Origin: Rhizomicrobium sp.
GTDB taxonomy: Bacteria > Pseudomonadota > Alphaproteobacteria > Micropepsales > Micropepsaceae
Assembly (NCBI GenBank): GCA_037200045.1
Contig: JBBCHM010000001.1
Span: 372,001-436,000, forward strand
Length of the DNA stretch: 64,000 bases
Direction of reading: 5' to 3'
Below are positions 23,742 through 33,564 of this stretch, piece after piece. How positions within the stretch are numbered: position 1 is the first letter of the stretch; every line of letters begins with the position of its first letter. A program made the translations under genes and the position numbers. Under the pieces are notes generated by a model. That model had not been told where the DNA came from, made no database searches, and was given only the letters and a program-made list of their open reading frames with translations.

Positions 23742-24988
23742 GCACCGCCTATATCGTCGGCGGGGGCCTGGCCGGCCTGTCCGCCGCCGTCGCGCTCGCG
23801 GAGAAGGGCCGCAAGGTCGTGCTGCTCGAAGGCGCGCCGCAGGCCGGCGGCCGCTGCCGTTCCTATTACGATGCCACGCTCGACCAGGTGATCGACAACG
23901 GCAATCACTTCATTCTGTCGGGCAACCGCGCGGTGATGTCGTATCTGACCTCCACGGGCGGCATCGCCGGCCTGATCGGGCCGGAGAAATCCCGGACCTC
24001 TTTCGTCGACATCCATACCGGCAAGCGCTGGACTATCGCGCCGGACGAAGGCCCGATCCCGTTCTGGCTGTTCGACGCAGGGCGGCGCGTGCCCGATACG
24101 ACGCCGTCCGATTATCTGCCGCTCGGCAAGCTCCTTTTCGCCAGGCCCGATCAGCGCATCGGCGACGTGCTGAAGACATCGGGGCCGTTGTGGGATCGGT
24201 TGCTGGAGCCGTTCTTCATCGGCGCGCTGAACACCGATCCGAAGACCGCGTCGGCGCAACTCGCCGGCGCGCTGGTGCGCGAGACCTTCGCCAAGGGCGG
24301 GCGGGCCTATCGCATCCGGGTGGCGCATCCGACGCTGGCGGCCGCCTTCGTCGAGCCGGCCCTGAAATTCCTCGCCGCCAGGGGCGCCGAGATCCGCATC
24401 GGCCAGCGCGTCCGCGCGCTCGGCTTCGACGGCGGCCGCGTCGCGTCGCTCCAGCTTCCGGGCGAGACCGTCGCCATCGGCGCGAGCGATCGCGTCATCC
24501 TCGCCGTGCCGCCCTGGGCCGCCAGCGAACTCCTGCCGGAGATCGTCGCGCCCGACGATTTCCACGCCATCGTCAATGCGCATTTCAAGGTCGCACCGCC
24601 GCCGGGCGTGCCGCCCATGCTCGGCGTCATCGGCGGGCTGGTGCAGTGGATATTCCCCTTCGACGACCGCATCTCGATCACCGTCTCGGGCGCCGACGCC
24701 ATCGTGGACGACGACCGCGAAGTCCTGGCGCGTCGATTCTGGGCCGATGTGGCCAAAGTGCTGCACCTGCCCGGCGACCTGCCGCCCTGGCAGGTTGTGA
24801 AAGAGCGCCGCGCCACCTTCGCCGCCACGCCGCAGCAGGCCGCCTGCCGCCCCGGCCCCGTGACGCGCTGGCCGAACCTGCTCCTGGCCGGTGACTGGAC
24901 CGCCACGGGCCTGCCCGCCACCATCGAAGGCGCCGTCCGCTCGGGGCAGAAGGCGGCGGCGTTGGCACTCTCGCGCTCTGCCGTATAA
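23738..24988 (+). CDS. hpnE: Hydroxysqualene dehydroxylase HpnE (FAD)
   Basis: 416 residues. The N-terminal dinucleotide-binding motif AYIVGGGLAGLSAAVALAEKG and the FAD-family signature GAPQAGGRCRSYYD, then IDNGNHFILSGN, place it among amine oxidase/phytoene desaturase-like flavoproteins; the C-terminus has LLLAGDWTATGLPATIEGAVRSG, the second FAD contact. It reduces hydroxysqualene to squalene at the membrane. Shc follows seven bases after its stop. Confidence 0.92.
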   Translation: MSTAYIVGGGLAGLSAAVALAEKGRKVVLLEGAPQAGGRCRSYYDATLDQVIDNGNHFILSGNRAVMSYLTSTGGIAGLIGPEKSRTSFVDIHTGKRWTIAPDEGPIPFWLFDAGRRVPDTTPSDYLPLGKLLFARPDQRIGDVLKTSGPLWDRLLEPFFIGALNTDPKTASAQLAGALVRETFAKGGRAYRIRVAHPTLAAAFVEPALKFLAARGAEIRIGQRVRALGFDGGRVASLQLPGETVAIGASDRVILAVPPWAASELLPEIVAPDDFHAIVNAHFKVAPPPGVPPMLGVIGGLVQWIFPFDDRISITVSGADAIVDDDREVLARRFWADVAKVLHLPGDLPPWQVVKERRATFAATPQQAACRPGPVTRWPNLLLAGDWTATGLPATIEGAVRSGQKAAALALSRSAV

Positions 24989-24995
24989 TCGCCCC

Positions 24996-26951
24996 ATGAA
25001 CCAGATGATCCTCAACCGCGGGGCGGAAGGCACCATCGCCGTCGACAAGATGCTCGGCGACGCGACGGCGGCGCTGCTGAACTCCCAGCGCGAAGACGGC
25101 CATTGGGTGTTCGAGCTCGAAGCCGACGCGACCATCCCGTCCGAATACCTCCTGCTGGTCCATTACCTGGCGGAAGCGCCGAACCTCGATCTCGAGCGCA
25201 AGATCGGCAACTACCTCCGCCGCATCCAGAGCAGGGAGCATGGCGGCTGGCCGCTCTATCACGCTGGCGCCTTCGACATCTCCGCCACCGTGAAAGCGTA
25301 TTTCGCGCTTAAAATGATCGGCGATGACATCAACGCGCCGCACATGGTGCGCGCCCGCGAGGCGATCCGCGCCAAAGGCGGCGCGATCAAGGCCAACGTC
25401 TTCACCCGCATCCTGCTCGCGCTCTATGGCGAGACCTCGTGGCGGAACGTGCCGACCGTGCCGGTCGAGCTGATTCTGTTGCCGCGCTGGTTCCCGATCC
25501 ATCTCTCCAAGATGAGCTATTGGGCGCGCACCGTGATCGTGCCGCTCTTGGTGCTCGCCGCGAAGCAGCCCGTCGCGCGCAATCCGCGCGGCATCCATGT
25601 GCCCGAGCTGTTCGTCGAAGGCGTGCCGGTGGTCAGCCCGCGCGCGCCGCACCAGTCCGCCGGCTGGTCGTTCTTCTTCAACACGCTCGACAAGGTCCTG
25701 AAGATCGTGCCGTGGCCCAGGGGCCTGCGCCGGCGCGCGATCGACGCCTGCGTGGCGTGGACCACCGAGCGTCTCAACGGCGAGGATGGTCTCGGCGCGA
25801 TCTATCCCGCCATGGCCAATTCCGTGATGATGTACGACGTGATGGGCGTGCCACCCTCCGATCCGCGCCGCGCCATCGCGCGCAAATCGGTCGATCTGCT
25901 GCTCGTGGTCAAGGACGACGAGGCCTATTGCCAGCCCTGCGTCTCGCCGGTGTGGGACACGGCGCTCGCCGCGCACGCACTGATGGAAGCCAAGACCGAC
26001 GCGGCCGACGCCGCCGTGGCCAAGAGCCTCGACTGGCTCAAGCACCGCCAGGTGCTCGACGTCGCCGGCGACTGGGCGGAGGAGCGTCCCGATGTCCGCC
26101 CCGGCGGCTGGGCCTTCCAGTACAACAACGCGCATTATCCCGATCTCGACGACACCGCCGTGGTGGTGATGGCGCTCGACCGCGCCCGCGAGCGCGCCGC
26201 GCCGGCGGCCGACTATCGCGACGCCATCGCGCGGGGCCGTGAATGGGTCGAGGGCCTGCAATCGAAGAACGGCGGCTGGGGCGCCTTCGACGCGGACAAT
26301 GCGTATTACTACCTGAACAACATCCCCTTCGCCGATCACGGCGCGCTGCTCGATCCGCCCACGGACGATGTCTCCGGCCGGTGCATCGGCATGCTGATGC
26401 AGCTCGGCGCCACGCCGGACGATCCTTATGTGAAGGCCGGCGTCGAATTCCTGCGCAAGTCGCAGCTCGCCGACGGTTCCTGGTTCGGCCGCTGGGGCGT
26501 CAACTACATCTACGGCACCTGGTCGGCGCTGGCCGGCCTCAATGCCGCTTCTGTGATGCCCGACGATCCGATGATGACCAAGGCGGCCGACTGGCTGATC
26601 GCGATCCAGAACGCGGACGGCGGCTGGGGCGAGGACTGCAATTCCTACAAGCTCGATTATGAGGGCTACGAGCCCGCGCCCTCGACCGCGTCGCAGACCG
26701 CCTGGGCGCTGCTCGGCCTGATGGCGGCGGGGCAGGTCGATCATCCCGCCGTGGCGCGCGGCATCCGCCATCTCGAAGCGACGCAGCAGCCGGACGGCCT
26801 GTGGGGCCAGGAGCACTACACCGGCGGTGGGTTCCCGCGGGTGTTCTATCTGCGCTATCACGGTTACCCGAAATTCTTCCCGCTCTGGGCCGTGGCGCGC
26901 TATCGCAATCTGAAAGCGGGTAATTCAAGACACGTTGCGTATGGGCTTTGA
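24996..26951 (+). CDS. shc: Squalene-hopene cyclase
   Basis: 651 residues, the normal size. The catalytic D-x-D-D motif is at 383-386 (YPDLDDTAVV). Several QW repeats are visible (QREDGHW, QSKNGGWGAF, QNADGGWGED, QQPDGLWG) together with the aromatic-rich C-terminal half. The enzyme cyclises squalene to hopene and hopanol on the cytoplasmic membrane. It is preceded by hpnE and followed 36 bases later by hpnG. The start chosen is the ATG at 24996, giving MNQMILNRGAEG; the upstream frame overlaps hpnE and is not needed. Confidence 0.97.
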   Translation: MNQMILNRGAEGTIAVDKMLGDATAALLNSQREDGHWVFELEADATIPSEYLLLVHYLAEAPNLDLERKIGNYLRRIQSREHGGWPLYHAGAFDISATVKAYFALKMIGDDINAPHMVRAREAIRAKGGAIKANVFTRILLALYGETSWRNVPTVPVELILLPRWFPIHLSKMSYWARTVIVPLLVLAAKQPVARNPRGIHVPELFVEGVPVVSPRAPHQSAGWSFFFNTLDKVLKIVPWPRGLRRRAIDACVAWTTERLNGEDGLGAIYPAMANSVMMYDVMGVPPSDPRRAIARKSVDLLLVVKDDEAYCQPCVSPVWDTALAAHALMEAKTDAADAAVAKSLDWLKHRQVLDVAGDWAEERPDVRPGGWAFQYNNAHYPDLDDTAVVVMALDRARERAAPAADYRDAIARGREWVEGLQSKNGGWGAFDADNAYYYLNNIPFADHGALLDPPTDDVSGRCIGMLMQLGATPDDPYVKAGVEFLRKSQLADGSWFGRWGVNYIYGTWSALAGLNAASVMPDDPMMTKAADWLIAIQNADGGWGEDCNSYKLDYEGYEPAPSTASQTAWALLGLMAAGQVDHPAVARGIRHLEATQQPDGLWGQEHYTGGGFPRVFYLRYHGYPKFFPLWAVARYRNLKAGNSRHVAYGL

Positions 26952-26987
26952 ACACCGCCGTGCTCTCCCGCACAGCGGGAGAAGACA

Positions 26988-27659
26988 ATGACCACCGTCC
27001 TCGCCGCCGTCGGCCTTGCGCGCGAGGCCAAGATCGCCGCCCGCGCCAGGCTCACGCCCATCATCGGCGCCGGCAACGGCCAGCAGCTGGAAAAGCGCCT
27101 CGGCTGGGCCATCGCCAAGGGCGCCAAGGGCATCGTCAGCTTCGGCATTGCCGGCGCGCTGGCGCCGCTGCTCAGGATCGGCGATGTCGTGATCGCCACC
27201 CATGTCGTGCACGGCGACGAGCACTACGCCACCGATCCCACCTGGAGCGGCATCCTGCGCGAGCGCCTGCCCCAGGCGCATTCCGTCGTGCTTGCCGGCC
27301 ATGACAGGATCGTCAACCATATCGACGGCAAGCGCCGGCTTTTCGCGCTTACCGGCGCGCATGCGGTGGACATGGAAAGCCACATCGCCGCCCGGCTCGC
27401 GGCGCGCCACGCCATCCCCTTCGTCGCGCTGCGCACGATTTCGGATGTCGCGACCAAGGGACTGCCGCCGGCCGCGCTGGAGCCGCTCAAGGACAGCGGC
27501 AAGCCGCGCCTGACGCGCATTCTCGCCTCGGTCGCCGCCGATCCGTCTCAGATTCCGGATTTGCTCGCCACCGGCCGCCAGGCCGGCAAGGCGTTCCGCG
27601 CGCTACTCCGCAGCCGCAACGCTCTCGGGCTTTTTCTTGGCTGCCCGTACCTCGGCTAG
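26988..27659 (+). CDS. hpnG: HpnG, adenosylhopane nucleosidase (phosphorylase family)
   Basis: 223 residues of the purine nucleoside phosphorylase/MTA-nucleosidase fold: GIVSFGIAGALAPLLRIGDVV, and the nucleobase site AVDMESHIAARLA. HpnG removes adenine from adenosylhopane to give ribosylhopane, the step after HpnH. The last 57 bases overlap the 3' end of hpnH on the other strand, an unusual convergent overlap of functionally adjacent genes. Confidence 0.9.
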   Translation: MTTVLAAVGLAREAKIAARARLTPIIGAGNGQQLEKRLGWAIAKGAKGIVSFGIAGALAPLLRIGDVVIATHVVHGDEHYATDPTWSGILRERLPQAHSVVLAGHDRIVNHIDGKRRLFALTGAHAVDMESHIAARLAARHAIPFVALRTISDVATKGLPPAALEPLKDSGKPRLTRILASVAADPSQIPDLLATGRQAGKAFRALLRSRNALGLFLGCPYLG

Positions 27660-28751
27660 CTTGTTCTCCACATGGCGGGAGAACACGAACTCCGCCGGCC
27701 GCTGGTGCGAGGTGTCGATGTCCGGCTTGAACGGGCCTTCGGTCTTCACGCCGCGCACCGCGAGCGGAATCAGCTTGTAGGGATGCTGGATCGAGTCGAT
27801 CACCGCCGTGCCCTCGAAGCCGCAATGGACCATGCAGTCCTGGCACTTCTCGTACTTGCCGACGCCGTACTTGTCCCAGTCGGTGCCGTCGATCAGCTCC
27901 TTGAAGGTCTTCACATAGCCTTCGCCGAGCAGATAGCAGGGCTTCTGCCAGCCGAACACGCAACGCAGCGGCATCGACCACGGCGTGCATTCATAGGTCT
28001 GGTTGCCGGCGAGGAAATCGAGGAACAGCGGCGACTGGGTGAACTCCCAGGCCTTACCGCCCTTGCCGCGCGAAAGGATGTCGCGGAACAGCTTCTTGGT
28101 GCGCTCGCGGTTGAGGAAGCTGTCCTGGTCCGGCGCCCGCTCATAGGCATAGCCCGGCGAGATCGTGATCCCGTCCAGCCCCATCTCCATCATCGTGTCG
28201 AAGAATTTCGCGACGCGCTCGGGGATCGCGTTGGAGAACAGCGTGCAATTGATCTGGGTGCGGAAGCCCTTGGACTTCGCCAGCTTGATCGCGTCGATCG
28301 CCTTGTCATAGACGCCGTCGAGGCACACCGAATGGTCGTGCATCGCCTTGTCGCCGTCCAGATGGATCGACCAGGTGAAATTGGCGTGTGGCTTGTACTG
28401 GTCGATCTTCTTGGAGAGCAGCAGCGCGTTGGTGCACAGGATCACGAACTTGCCGCGGTCCAGATAGCCCTGCACGATCTGCGGCATCTCGCGATGGAGC
28501 AAGGGCTCGCCACCCGCGATCGAAACCGCCGGCGCGCCGCATTCGTCGATCGCCTCCATGCAGTCCTGATAGGACAGGCGCTGGTTCAGGATATCGTCGG
28601 GATAATCGATCTTGCCGCAGCCGGCGCAGGCCAGGTTGCAGCGGAACAGAGGCTCCAGCATGAGCACGAGCGGATAGCGCTTCTTGCCCGTCAGATGCTG
28701 CTTCATCACATAGGCGCCGATGCGCGCCGCCTGCTGAACCGGAATACCCAC
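27603..28751 (-). CDS. hpnH: HpnH, radical SAM adenosylhopane synthase
   Basis: 382 residues. The radical-SAM cluster motif is C38-x3-C42-x2-C45 in FRCNLACAGCGKIDYP; VSIAGGEPLLH follows and a C-terminal cysteine cluster (KYEKCQDCMVHCGFEG) suggests a SPASM-like extension. HpnH attaches the 5'-deoxyadenosyl radical to diploptene to give adenosylhopane, the first extended hopanoid. It is co-directional with and 18 bases after ispH, so they form an operon opposite to the main hopanoid operon. Confidence 0.95.
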   Translation of the reverse strand: MGIPVQQAARIGAYVMKQHLTGKKRYPLVLMLEPLFRCNLACAGCGKIDYPDDILNQRLSYQDCMEAIDECGAPAVSIAGGEPLLHREMPQIVQGYLDRGKFVILCTNALLLSKKIDQYKPHANFTWSIHLDGDKAMHDHSVCLDGVYDKAIDAIKLAKSKGFRTQINCTLFSNAIPERVAKFFDTMMEMGLDGITISPGYAYERAPDQDSFLNRERTKKLFRDILSRGKGGKAWEFTQSPLFLDFLAGNQTYECTPWSMPLRCVFGWQKPCYLLGEGYVKTFKELIDGTDWDKYGVGKYEKCQDCMVHCGFEGTAVIDSIQHPYKLIPLAVRGVKTEGPFKPDIDTSHQRPAEFVFSRHVENKLAEVRAAKKKPESVAAAE

Positions 28752-28769
28752 TTTTTGTTCTCCTAGACT

Positions 28770-29711
28770 CTATGCCGCCGGTGCGCGGTCGTTGCGCAGC
28801 TCCGCCGGCAGGCGGAATTCGATATGTTCTTTCTTGCCGTCCATGGTCTCGACGCTGACCGGCGCGATGCGGCCGAGCGCGGCGATCACGTCCTCGACCA
28901 GCCGCTCGGGCGCGGACGCGCCGGCGGTCAAGCCGACCCGCGCCTTGCCCCGCACCCATTCGGGCTTGAGCTCGCTGCCGTCGGCCAGGAGATAGCTCGG
29001 AAGACCCTCTTCCTTGCCGATCTCGACCAGCCGGTTGGAGTTCGAAGAGTTCTTCGCGCCGACCACCAGGATCACGTCGGCGACCTTGGCGAGCTGGCGC
29101 ACCGCCGTCTGGCGGTTCTGCGTCGCGTAGCAGATGTCGGTGGTCTCCGGCCCGACGATGTCGGTGAACCGGCGCTTCAGCGCCAGGATGATGGTCTTGG
29201 TGTCGTCGATGGAGAGCGTGGTCTGGGTGATATAGGCGACCGGCATTTCGGTCGGCAGCGTCAGCGCCGCGACGTCCGATTCGGACTGCACCAGAGTCAC
29301 CGGCGCGCCGACCTGGCCCATCGTGCCTTCGACTTCGGGATGTCCGGCATGGCCGATCAGGATCAGGTGCCGCCCGTGGGCGACATAGCGCTTGCCCTGG
29401 TTGTGCACCTTCGAAACCAGCGGGCAGGTGGCATCGAGCACCGGCAACCCGCGTGACTGCGCGTCCTTCACCACCGCCTGCGGCACGCCATGGGCGCTGA
29501 ACACGGTGACGGCGCCGTCGGGCACCTCGGTCAGCTCTTCCACGAAGCGCGCGCCCTTGTTCTTCAGCGTGTCGACGACGTGTTTGTTGTGGACGATTTC
29601 GTGGCGCACATAGACCGGCTCGCCATATTTCTCGAGCGCGCGCTCGACGATGTCGATGGCACGCACCACACCGGCGCAGAACCCACGGGGCTGGGCGAGA
29701 ATGACTCGCAT
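28770..29711 (-). CDS. ispH: 4-hydroxy-3-methylbut-2-enyl diphosphate reductase
   Basis: 313 residues. Three iron-sulfur cysteines are in place: C12 (QPRGFCAGV), the one in [13 protein letters not shown], and the one in [11 protein letters not shown]-x motifs [13 protein letters not shown] and FSAHGVP are conserved. It makes isopentenyl and dimethylallyl diphosphates, the last step of the MEP pathway. Pairing with hpnH, and with ispA-dxs across the intergenic region, ties precursor supply to hopanoid synthesis. Confidence 0.97.
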   Translation of the reverse strand: MRVILAQPRGFCAGVVRAIDIVERALEKYGEPVYVRHEIVHNKHVVDTLKNKGARFVEELTEVPDGAVTVFSAHGVPQAVVKDAQSRGLPVLDATCPLVSKVHNQGKRYVAHGRHLILIGHAGHPEVEGTMGQVGAPVTLVQSESDVAALTLPTEMPVAYITQTTLSIDDTKTIILALKRRFTDIVGPETTDICYATQNRQTAVRQLAKVADVILVVGAKNSSNSNRLVEIGKEEGLPSYLLADGSELKPEWVRGKARVGLTAGASAPERLVEDVIAALGRIAPVSVETMDGKKEHIEFRLPAELRNDRAPAA

Positions 29712-29909
29712 CGGAACTCCTGTACCGGGCCGGATGTTGACCTGAATTCGTGCCTATAGCTACCGGAATGATGCAGTGCAACCACAGGGGCTGGCATTTA
29801 CCACGCCCGACATGTAGGTCTGCCTTTTGTGTCGTTCAATTGTGCTAGGCTGTCTTGTTATGTCCCTGCCGCTTTTGGGGAAATTGCGGGCAGGTCGCAC
29901 GGGGTGTTC

Positions 29910-30845
29910 ATGGAGAGTTCGTCACGCGGGGCGCCGTCCGCGCCGGCCCGGCCCATCGCTGCCGGCTTACCGCAGGCCTTGGCCGCGGCGGCCCGCACGG
30001 TGGACGAGACGCTGGAGCGCGTCCTGCCCAAGCCGCACGGCCTGCACGCGCGCGTGCACGAGGCCATGCGCTACGCCACCTTCGCCGGCGGCAAGCGGCT
30101 GCGCCCGTTCCTGGTGCTGAATTCCGCCAAGCTGTTCGGCGTCGATCCGGCGCGCGCGGCGCGCGTCGGCGCGGCGATCGAAGTTCTCCACACCTATTCG
30201 CTGGTGCATGACGACCTGCCCTGCATGGACGACGACGATCTGCGCCGCGGCCGGCCCACGACTCACATAGCCTATGACGAGATGACGGCGGTATTGGCCG
30301 GTGATGCACTTTTGACACTCGCCTTCGAAATCCTCGCCCACCCGGACACGCACGACTCCGGCGAGGTGCGCAGCGCGCTGGTGCTGAGGCTCGCCGAGGC
30401 GTCCGGCTCCAACGGCATGATCGGCGGCCAGATGATCGACATGCAGGCGGCGCAGAGCGCGTTCGGCGCCGACGAGGTGGTCCTGCTGCAGCGCCTGAAG
30501 ACCGGCGCGCTGTTCGAATTCTCCTGCGAGGCCGGCCCGATCCTCGGCCAGGCCGGAACGGAGCATCGCGACCGCCTGAAGTCCTTCGCCCGCGACATGG
30601 GGCTGGTGTTCCAGATCACCGACGATCTGCTCGACGTCACCTCGACCGCGGAGAAGACCGGCAAGGCCGTCGGCAAGGACAGCGAGCAGGGCAAGGCCAC
30701 GCTCGTCTCCCTGATGGGCGTCGACGGTGCCCGCGCCGAGGCCGAACGGCTCGCGCGCCGCGCCGCCGCCACGCTGGCGCCCTACGGCAACGCCGCGCCC
30801 GAACTCCTCGAACTTCCGCTCTTCCTCTTGGACCGAGAGTCCTGA
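29910..30845 (+). CDS. ispA: Farnesyl diphosphate synthase (geranyltranstransferase)
   Basis: 311 residues when started at 29910 ([10 protein letters not shown]); a longer frame from 29829 adds 27 residues without homology and is rejected. Polyprenyl synthase motifs: [11 protein letters not shown], the first aspartate-rich [14 protein letters not shown] and the second [15 protein letters not shown] with [10 protein letters not shown]. It supplies farnesyl diphosphate for hpnD. The stop codon overlaps the dxs ATG by one base (TGATG). Confidence 0.94.
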   Translation: MESSSRGAPSAPARPIAAGLPQALAAAARTVDETLERVLPKPHGLHARVHEAMRYATFAGGKRLRPFLVLNSAKLFGVDPARAARVGAAIEVLHTYSLVHDDLPCMDDDDLRRGRPTTHIAYDEMTAVLAGDALLTLAFEILAHPDTHDSGEVRSALVLRLAEASGSNGMIGGQMIDMQAAQSAFGADEVVLLQRLKTGALFEFSCEAGPILGQAGTEHRDRLKSFARDMGLVFQITDDLLDVTSTAEKTGKAVGKDSEQGKATLVSLMGVDGARAEAERLARRAAATLAPYGNAAPELLELPLFLLDRES

Positions 30846-32653
30846 TGCCAGACCAATCCCGGACTCCCCTGCTCGACACCGTCACGGTTCCCGCCGATCT
30901 GCGCCGCCTCGACAAATCGCAATTGCGCCAGCTCGCCGACGAGCTGCGCCTCGAACTGATCGACGCGGTGTCGGTCTCGGGCGGCCATTTCGGCGCCGGC
31001 CTCGGCGTGGTCGAGCTCACCGTCGCGCTGCACTATGTGTTCGACACGCCGGACGACCGCATCGTGTGGGATGTCGGCCACCAGGCCTATCCGCACAAGA
31101 TCCTCACCGGCCGCCGCGACCGCATCCGCTCGATCCGCACGGGCGGCGGGCTTTCCGGCTTCACGCGCCGGAGCGAAAGCGAATACGACCCGTTCGGCGC
31201 GGCGCATTCCTCCACGTCCGTCAGCGCCGGCCTCGGCATGGCGGTCGCCCGCGACCTGCTCGGCAATGACAATCACGTCATCGCCGTGATCGGCGACGGC
31301 GCGATGAGCGCCGGCATGGCCTATGAGGCGATCAACAATGCCGGCCATCTGAAGAGCCGGCTGCTCGTCGTGCTCAACGACAACAACATGTCCATCGCGC
31401 CGGCCACCGGCGCGCTCAACGCGCATCTGAACGAACTGAGCGCGACCGGGTCGGGCGACGACACGCTGTTCGAGAAGCTCGGCATGCGCCATATCGGCCC
31501 CGTCGACGGCCACGATGTCGTCGCGCTGGTCGAGGCGCTGGAGGCGATCCGCGACGGCGCGCCCGAGCCGGTGCTGCTCCACATCGTCACCGCCAAGGGC
31601 AAGGGCTATGCGCCGGCCGAGAACGCGCCCGACCGCGGCCACGCCAACACCGGCTTCGACGTCGCCACCGGCGCGCTGAAGAAGAGCCCGTCCAAGGCGC
31701 CGAGCTACACCTCCGTCTTCGCGAAGGCCTTGATCGCGGAAGCGCAGGCCGATCCCAGGATCGTCGCCATCACCGCCGCGATGCCGTCCGGCACCGGGCT
31801 GGATGTCTTCGGCAAGGCGTTCCCCGACCGCACCTTCGATGTCGGCATCGCCGAACAGCACGCGGTGACCTTCGCCGCCGGCCTCGCCACCGAGGGGCTG
31901 AAGCCCTTCGCCGTGATCTATTCGACCTTCCTGCAGCGCGCCTATGACCAGGTGGTGCACGATGTCGCGATCCAGAATCTTCCCGTGCGCTTCGCGATGG
32001 ACCGCGCCGGACTGGTCGGCGCCGACGGCGCGACCCATGCCGGCTCGTTCGATCTCGCCTATCTGTGCTGCCTGCCGAACTTCACCGTGATGGCGGCGGC
32101 CGACGAGGCCGAGCTGATGCACATGGTGGCGACCGCCGCGGCGCACGATGCCGGCCCGATCGCGCTGCGCTATCCGCGCGGCGAGGGCACCGGCGTGGCG
32201 CTGCCGGCGCGCGGCGAGGTCCTGCCCATCGGCAAGGGCCGCATCGTGCGCGAGGGCAAGGAGGTCGCGATCCTGACGCTGGGCACGCGGCTCGGCGCCG
32301 CGCTTGAGGCCGCCGACAGCCTGAAGGCGAAGGGCATTTCCTGCACCGTCGCCGACGCCCGCTTCGCCAAGCCGCTGGACGAGGATCTGGTGCGCCGCCT
32401 CGTGCGCCATCACGGCATGCTGGTGACGGTGGAGGAAGGCTCGACCGGCGGTTTCGGCGCCCAGGTCCTGCACTTCATCGCCAATGAGGGCCTGCTGCGC
32501 CCCGGCTTCGACATCCGCACCATGACCCTGCCCGACCTTTTCCAGGAGCATGACAGCCCCGAAAAGCAATACGAGGCCGCCGGCCTGGCCGCGTCCGACA
32601 TCGCTCGCGTGGTGTCGACCCATTTCGTGGCCAAGGCCCAGGCGCGGGGGTAG
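30845..32653 (+). CDS. dxs: 1-deoxy-D-xylulose-5-phosphate synthase
   Basis: 602 residues. Thiamine diphosphate and catalytic motifs: [34 protein letters not shown] with metal-binding [26 protein letters not shown] and the C-terminal transketolase domain [13 protein letters not shown]. It is ~35 residues shorter than usual; the missing part is the long loop between [12 protein letters not shown] and the GPVDGHD segment, here only ~35 residues. It catalyses the entry step of the MEP pathway from pyruvate and glyceraldehyde-3-phosphate. Coupled with ispA. Confidence 0.95.
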   Translation: MPDQSRTPLLDTVTVPADLRRLDKSQLRQLADELRLELIDAVSVSGGHFGAGLGVVELTVALHYVFDTPDDRIVWDVGHQAYPHKILTGRRDRIRSIRTGGGLSGFTRRSESEYDPFGAAHSSTSVSAGLGMAVARDLLGNDNHVIAVIGDGAMSAGMAYEAINNAGHLKSRLLVVLNDNNMSIAPATGALNAHLNELSATGSGDDTLFEKLGMRHIGPVDGHDVVALVEALEAIRDGAPEPVLLHIVTAKGKGYAPAENAPDRGHANTGFDVATGALKKSPSKAPSYTSVFAKALIAEAQADPRIVAITAAMPSGTGLDVFGKAFPDRTFDVGIAEQHAVTFAAGLATEGLKPFAVIYSTFLQRAYDQVVHDVAIQNLPVRFAMDRAGLVGADGATHAGSFDLAYLCCLPNFTVMAAADEAELMHMVATAAAHDAGPIALRYPRGEGTGVALPARGEVLPIGKGRIVREGKEVAILTLGTRLGAALEAADSLKAKGISCTVADARFAKPLDEDLVRRLVRHHGMLVTVEEGSTGGFGAQVLHFIANEGLLRPGFDIRTMTLPDLFQEHDSPEKQYEAAGLAASDIARVVSTHFVAKAQARG

Positions 32654-32666
32654 GGGTTCTCAACCC

Positions 32667-32768
32667 TGTCATCCCGGCCAAGCGATGCGATAGCATCGCG
32701 CGAGCCGGGACCCATCGTGCCACCTTCGGGATGGGTCCCGGGTCTCGCTTCGCTCGCCCGGGATGACA
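32667..32768. repeat. TGTCAT...ATGACA palindrome, CCCGG subfamily, terminator-like
   Basis: Same TGTCAT/ATGACA tips but a different body: CCCGGCCAAGCGATGCGATAG and its partner GCGAGCCGGG, then GGGACCCATC/GATGGGTCCC arms (32706-32743), then TCGCTTCGCTCGCCCGGG. It is followed by CTTTTTGC, so it may terminate dxs. The next ~140 bases up to the hpnM start hold no gene I can support. Confidence 0.8.
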
Positions 32769-32912
32769 CTTTTTGCTTAGCGTGCGTGCGAACCTGATCT
32801 AATTTTCGCCGGATTGTTCGCCTATCCGCCGTCGGCGGCCGGCGACGGGAACGAATCTGGATTGCACCGGTTGAGAGGATACTTCTCCCGAGCCGCGTTT
32901 ATGGAGATCGTC

Positions 32913-33533
32913 ATGAGATTCGCCTTCGCCCGCCTGTCCGCCGCTCTCGCGATTTTTCTCGCGCTCGCCTTGCCGCTCGCCTCGGCGGCGCGCGCCGCCG
33001 ACGATCCGGCGATCGCCGCCGTGCAGACCTTCTACGACACGCTGCTCGACTCCATGAAGGCCGGCAAGGCGCTCGGCGCGCAGGGCCGCTACGCCAAGCT
33101 GAAGCCCGTCATCGAGCAGACCTTCGACCTCGGCACCATGATCAAATACGCCGTCGGCCCCGGCTGGGACACCGCCTCGCCGGCCGACCAGAAGGCGCTG
33201 ACCGACGCATTCGAGCGCATGACGGTGGCGCAATATGCCGGCAATTTCGACAGCTATAGCGGCGAGAAATTCGTCGTCGATCCGAACGTGATCGTGCGCG
33301 GCGCCGACCGCTACGTCTCGAGCAAGCTCGTCGCCAAGGACCAGACGGTGACGTTCATCTATCGCGTGCGGCAATTCGGTTCGAGCTGGAAGATCATCGA
33401 CGTGCTGCTGGAAGGCTCGATCAGCCAGCTCGCGGTCTACCGCTCCGACTACGCCGCGACGATCAAGGCCGGCGGCGCGGCCGCCTTGGTCAAGAAGATC
33501 GATTCCGTCGCCGACAAGGCGCTGAGGGGATAG
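32913..33533 (+). CDS. hpnM: HpnM, MlaC/Ttg2D-like periplasmic lipid-binding protein
   Basis: 206 residues from the ATG at 32913; the GGAG at 32903 inside ATGGAGATCGTC serves as its ribosome-binding site, so the upstream ATG at 32901 is not chosen. A signal peptide (RFAFARLSAALAIFLALALP, cleavage near SAARA-ADD) sends it to the periplasm. The body shows the MlaC features AVQTFYDTLL, FDLGTMIKYAVG and FIYRVRQFGSSWKIIDVLLEGSIS. It should carry hopanoids or phospholipids between the membranes together with HpnN and MlaA, whose genes face it. Confidence 0.88.
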   Translation: MRFAFARLSAALAIFLALALPLASAARAADDPAIAAVQTFYDTLLDSMKAGKALGAQGRYAKLKPVIEQTFDLGTMIKYAVGPGWDTASPADQKALTDAFERMTVAQYAGNFDSYSGEKFVVDPNVIVRGADRYVSSKLVAKDQTVTFIYRVRQFGSSWKIIDVLLEGSISQLAVYRSDYAATIKAGGAAALVKKIDSVADKALRG

Positions 33534-33537
33534 ATCC

Positions 33538-33564
33538 AACCTCTCCCGCTTCGCGGGAGAGGTT
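33538..33564. terminator. Bidirectional intrinsic terminator between hpnM and hpnN
   Basis: Perfect 12-base arms (AACCTCTCCCGC at 33538-33549 and GCGGGAGAGGTT at 33553-33564) with a TTC loop. It lies five bases after the hpnM stop and overlaps the hpnN stop codon. The T/A-flanked ends (TTATTT on one side, GTTGGATC on the other) are short U runs, so termination may be moderate. Confidence 0.75.

Noticed and set aside
24678-26861. A 727-residue open frame on the minus strand
   Set aside because: Antisense of shc and hpnE. No domain, wrong composition, and the true genes on the plus strand are certain.
29829-29909. Earlier start for ispA
   Set aside because: It adds 27 residues (MSFNCARLSCYVP...) without similarity to farnesyl diphosphate synthases. 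The ATG at 29910 gives normal length.
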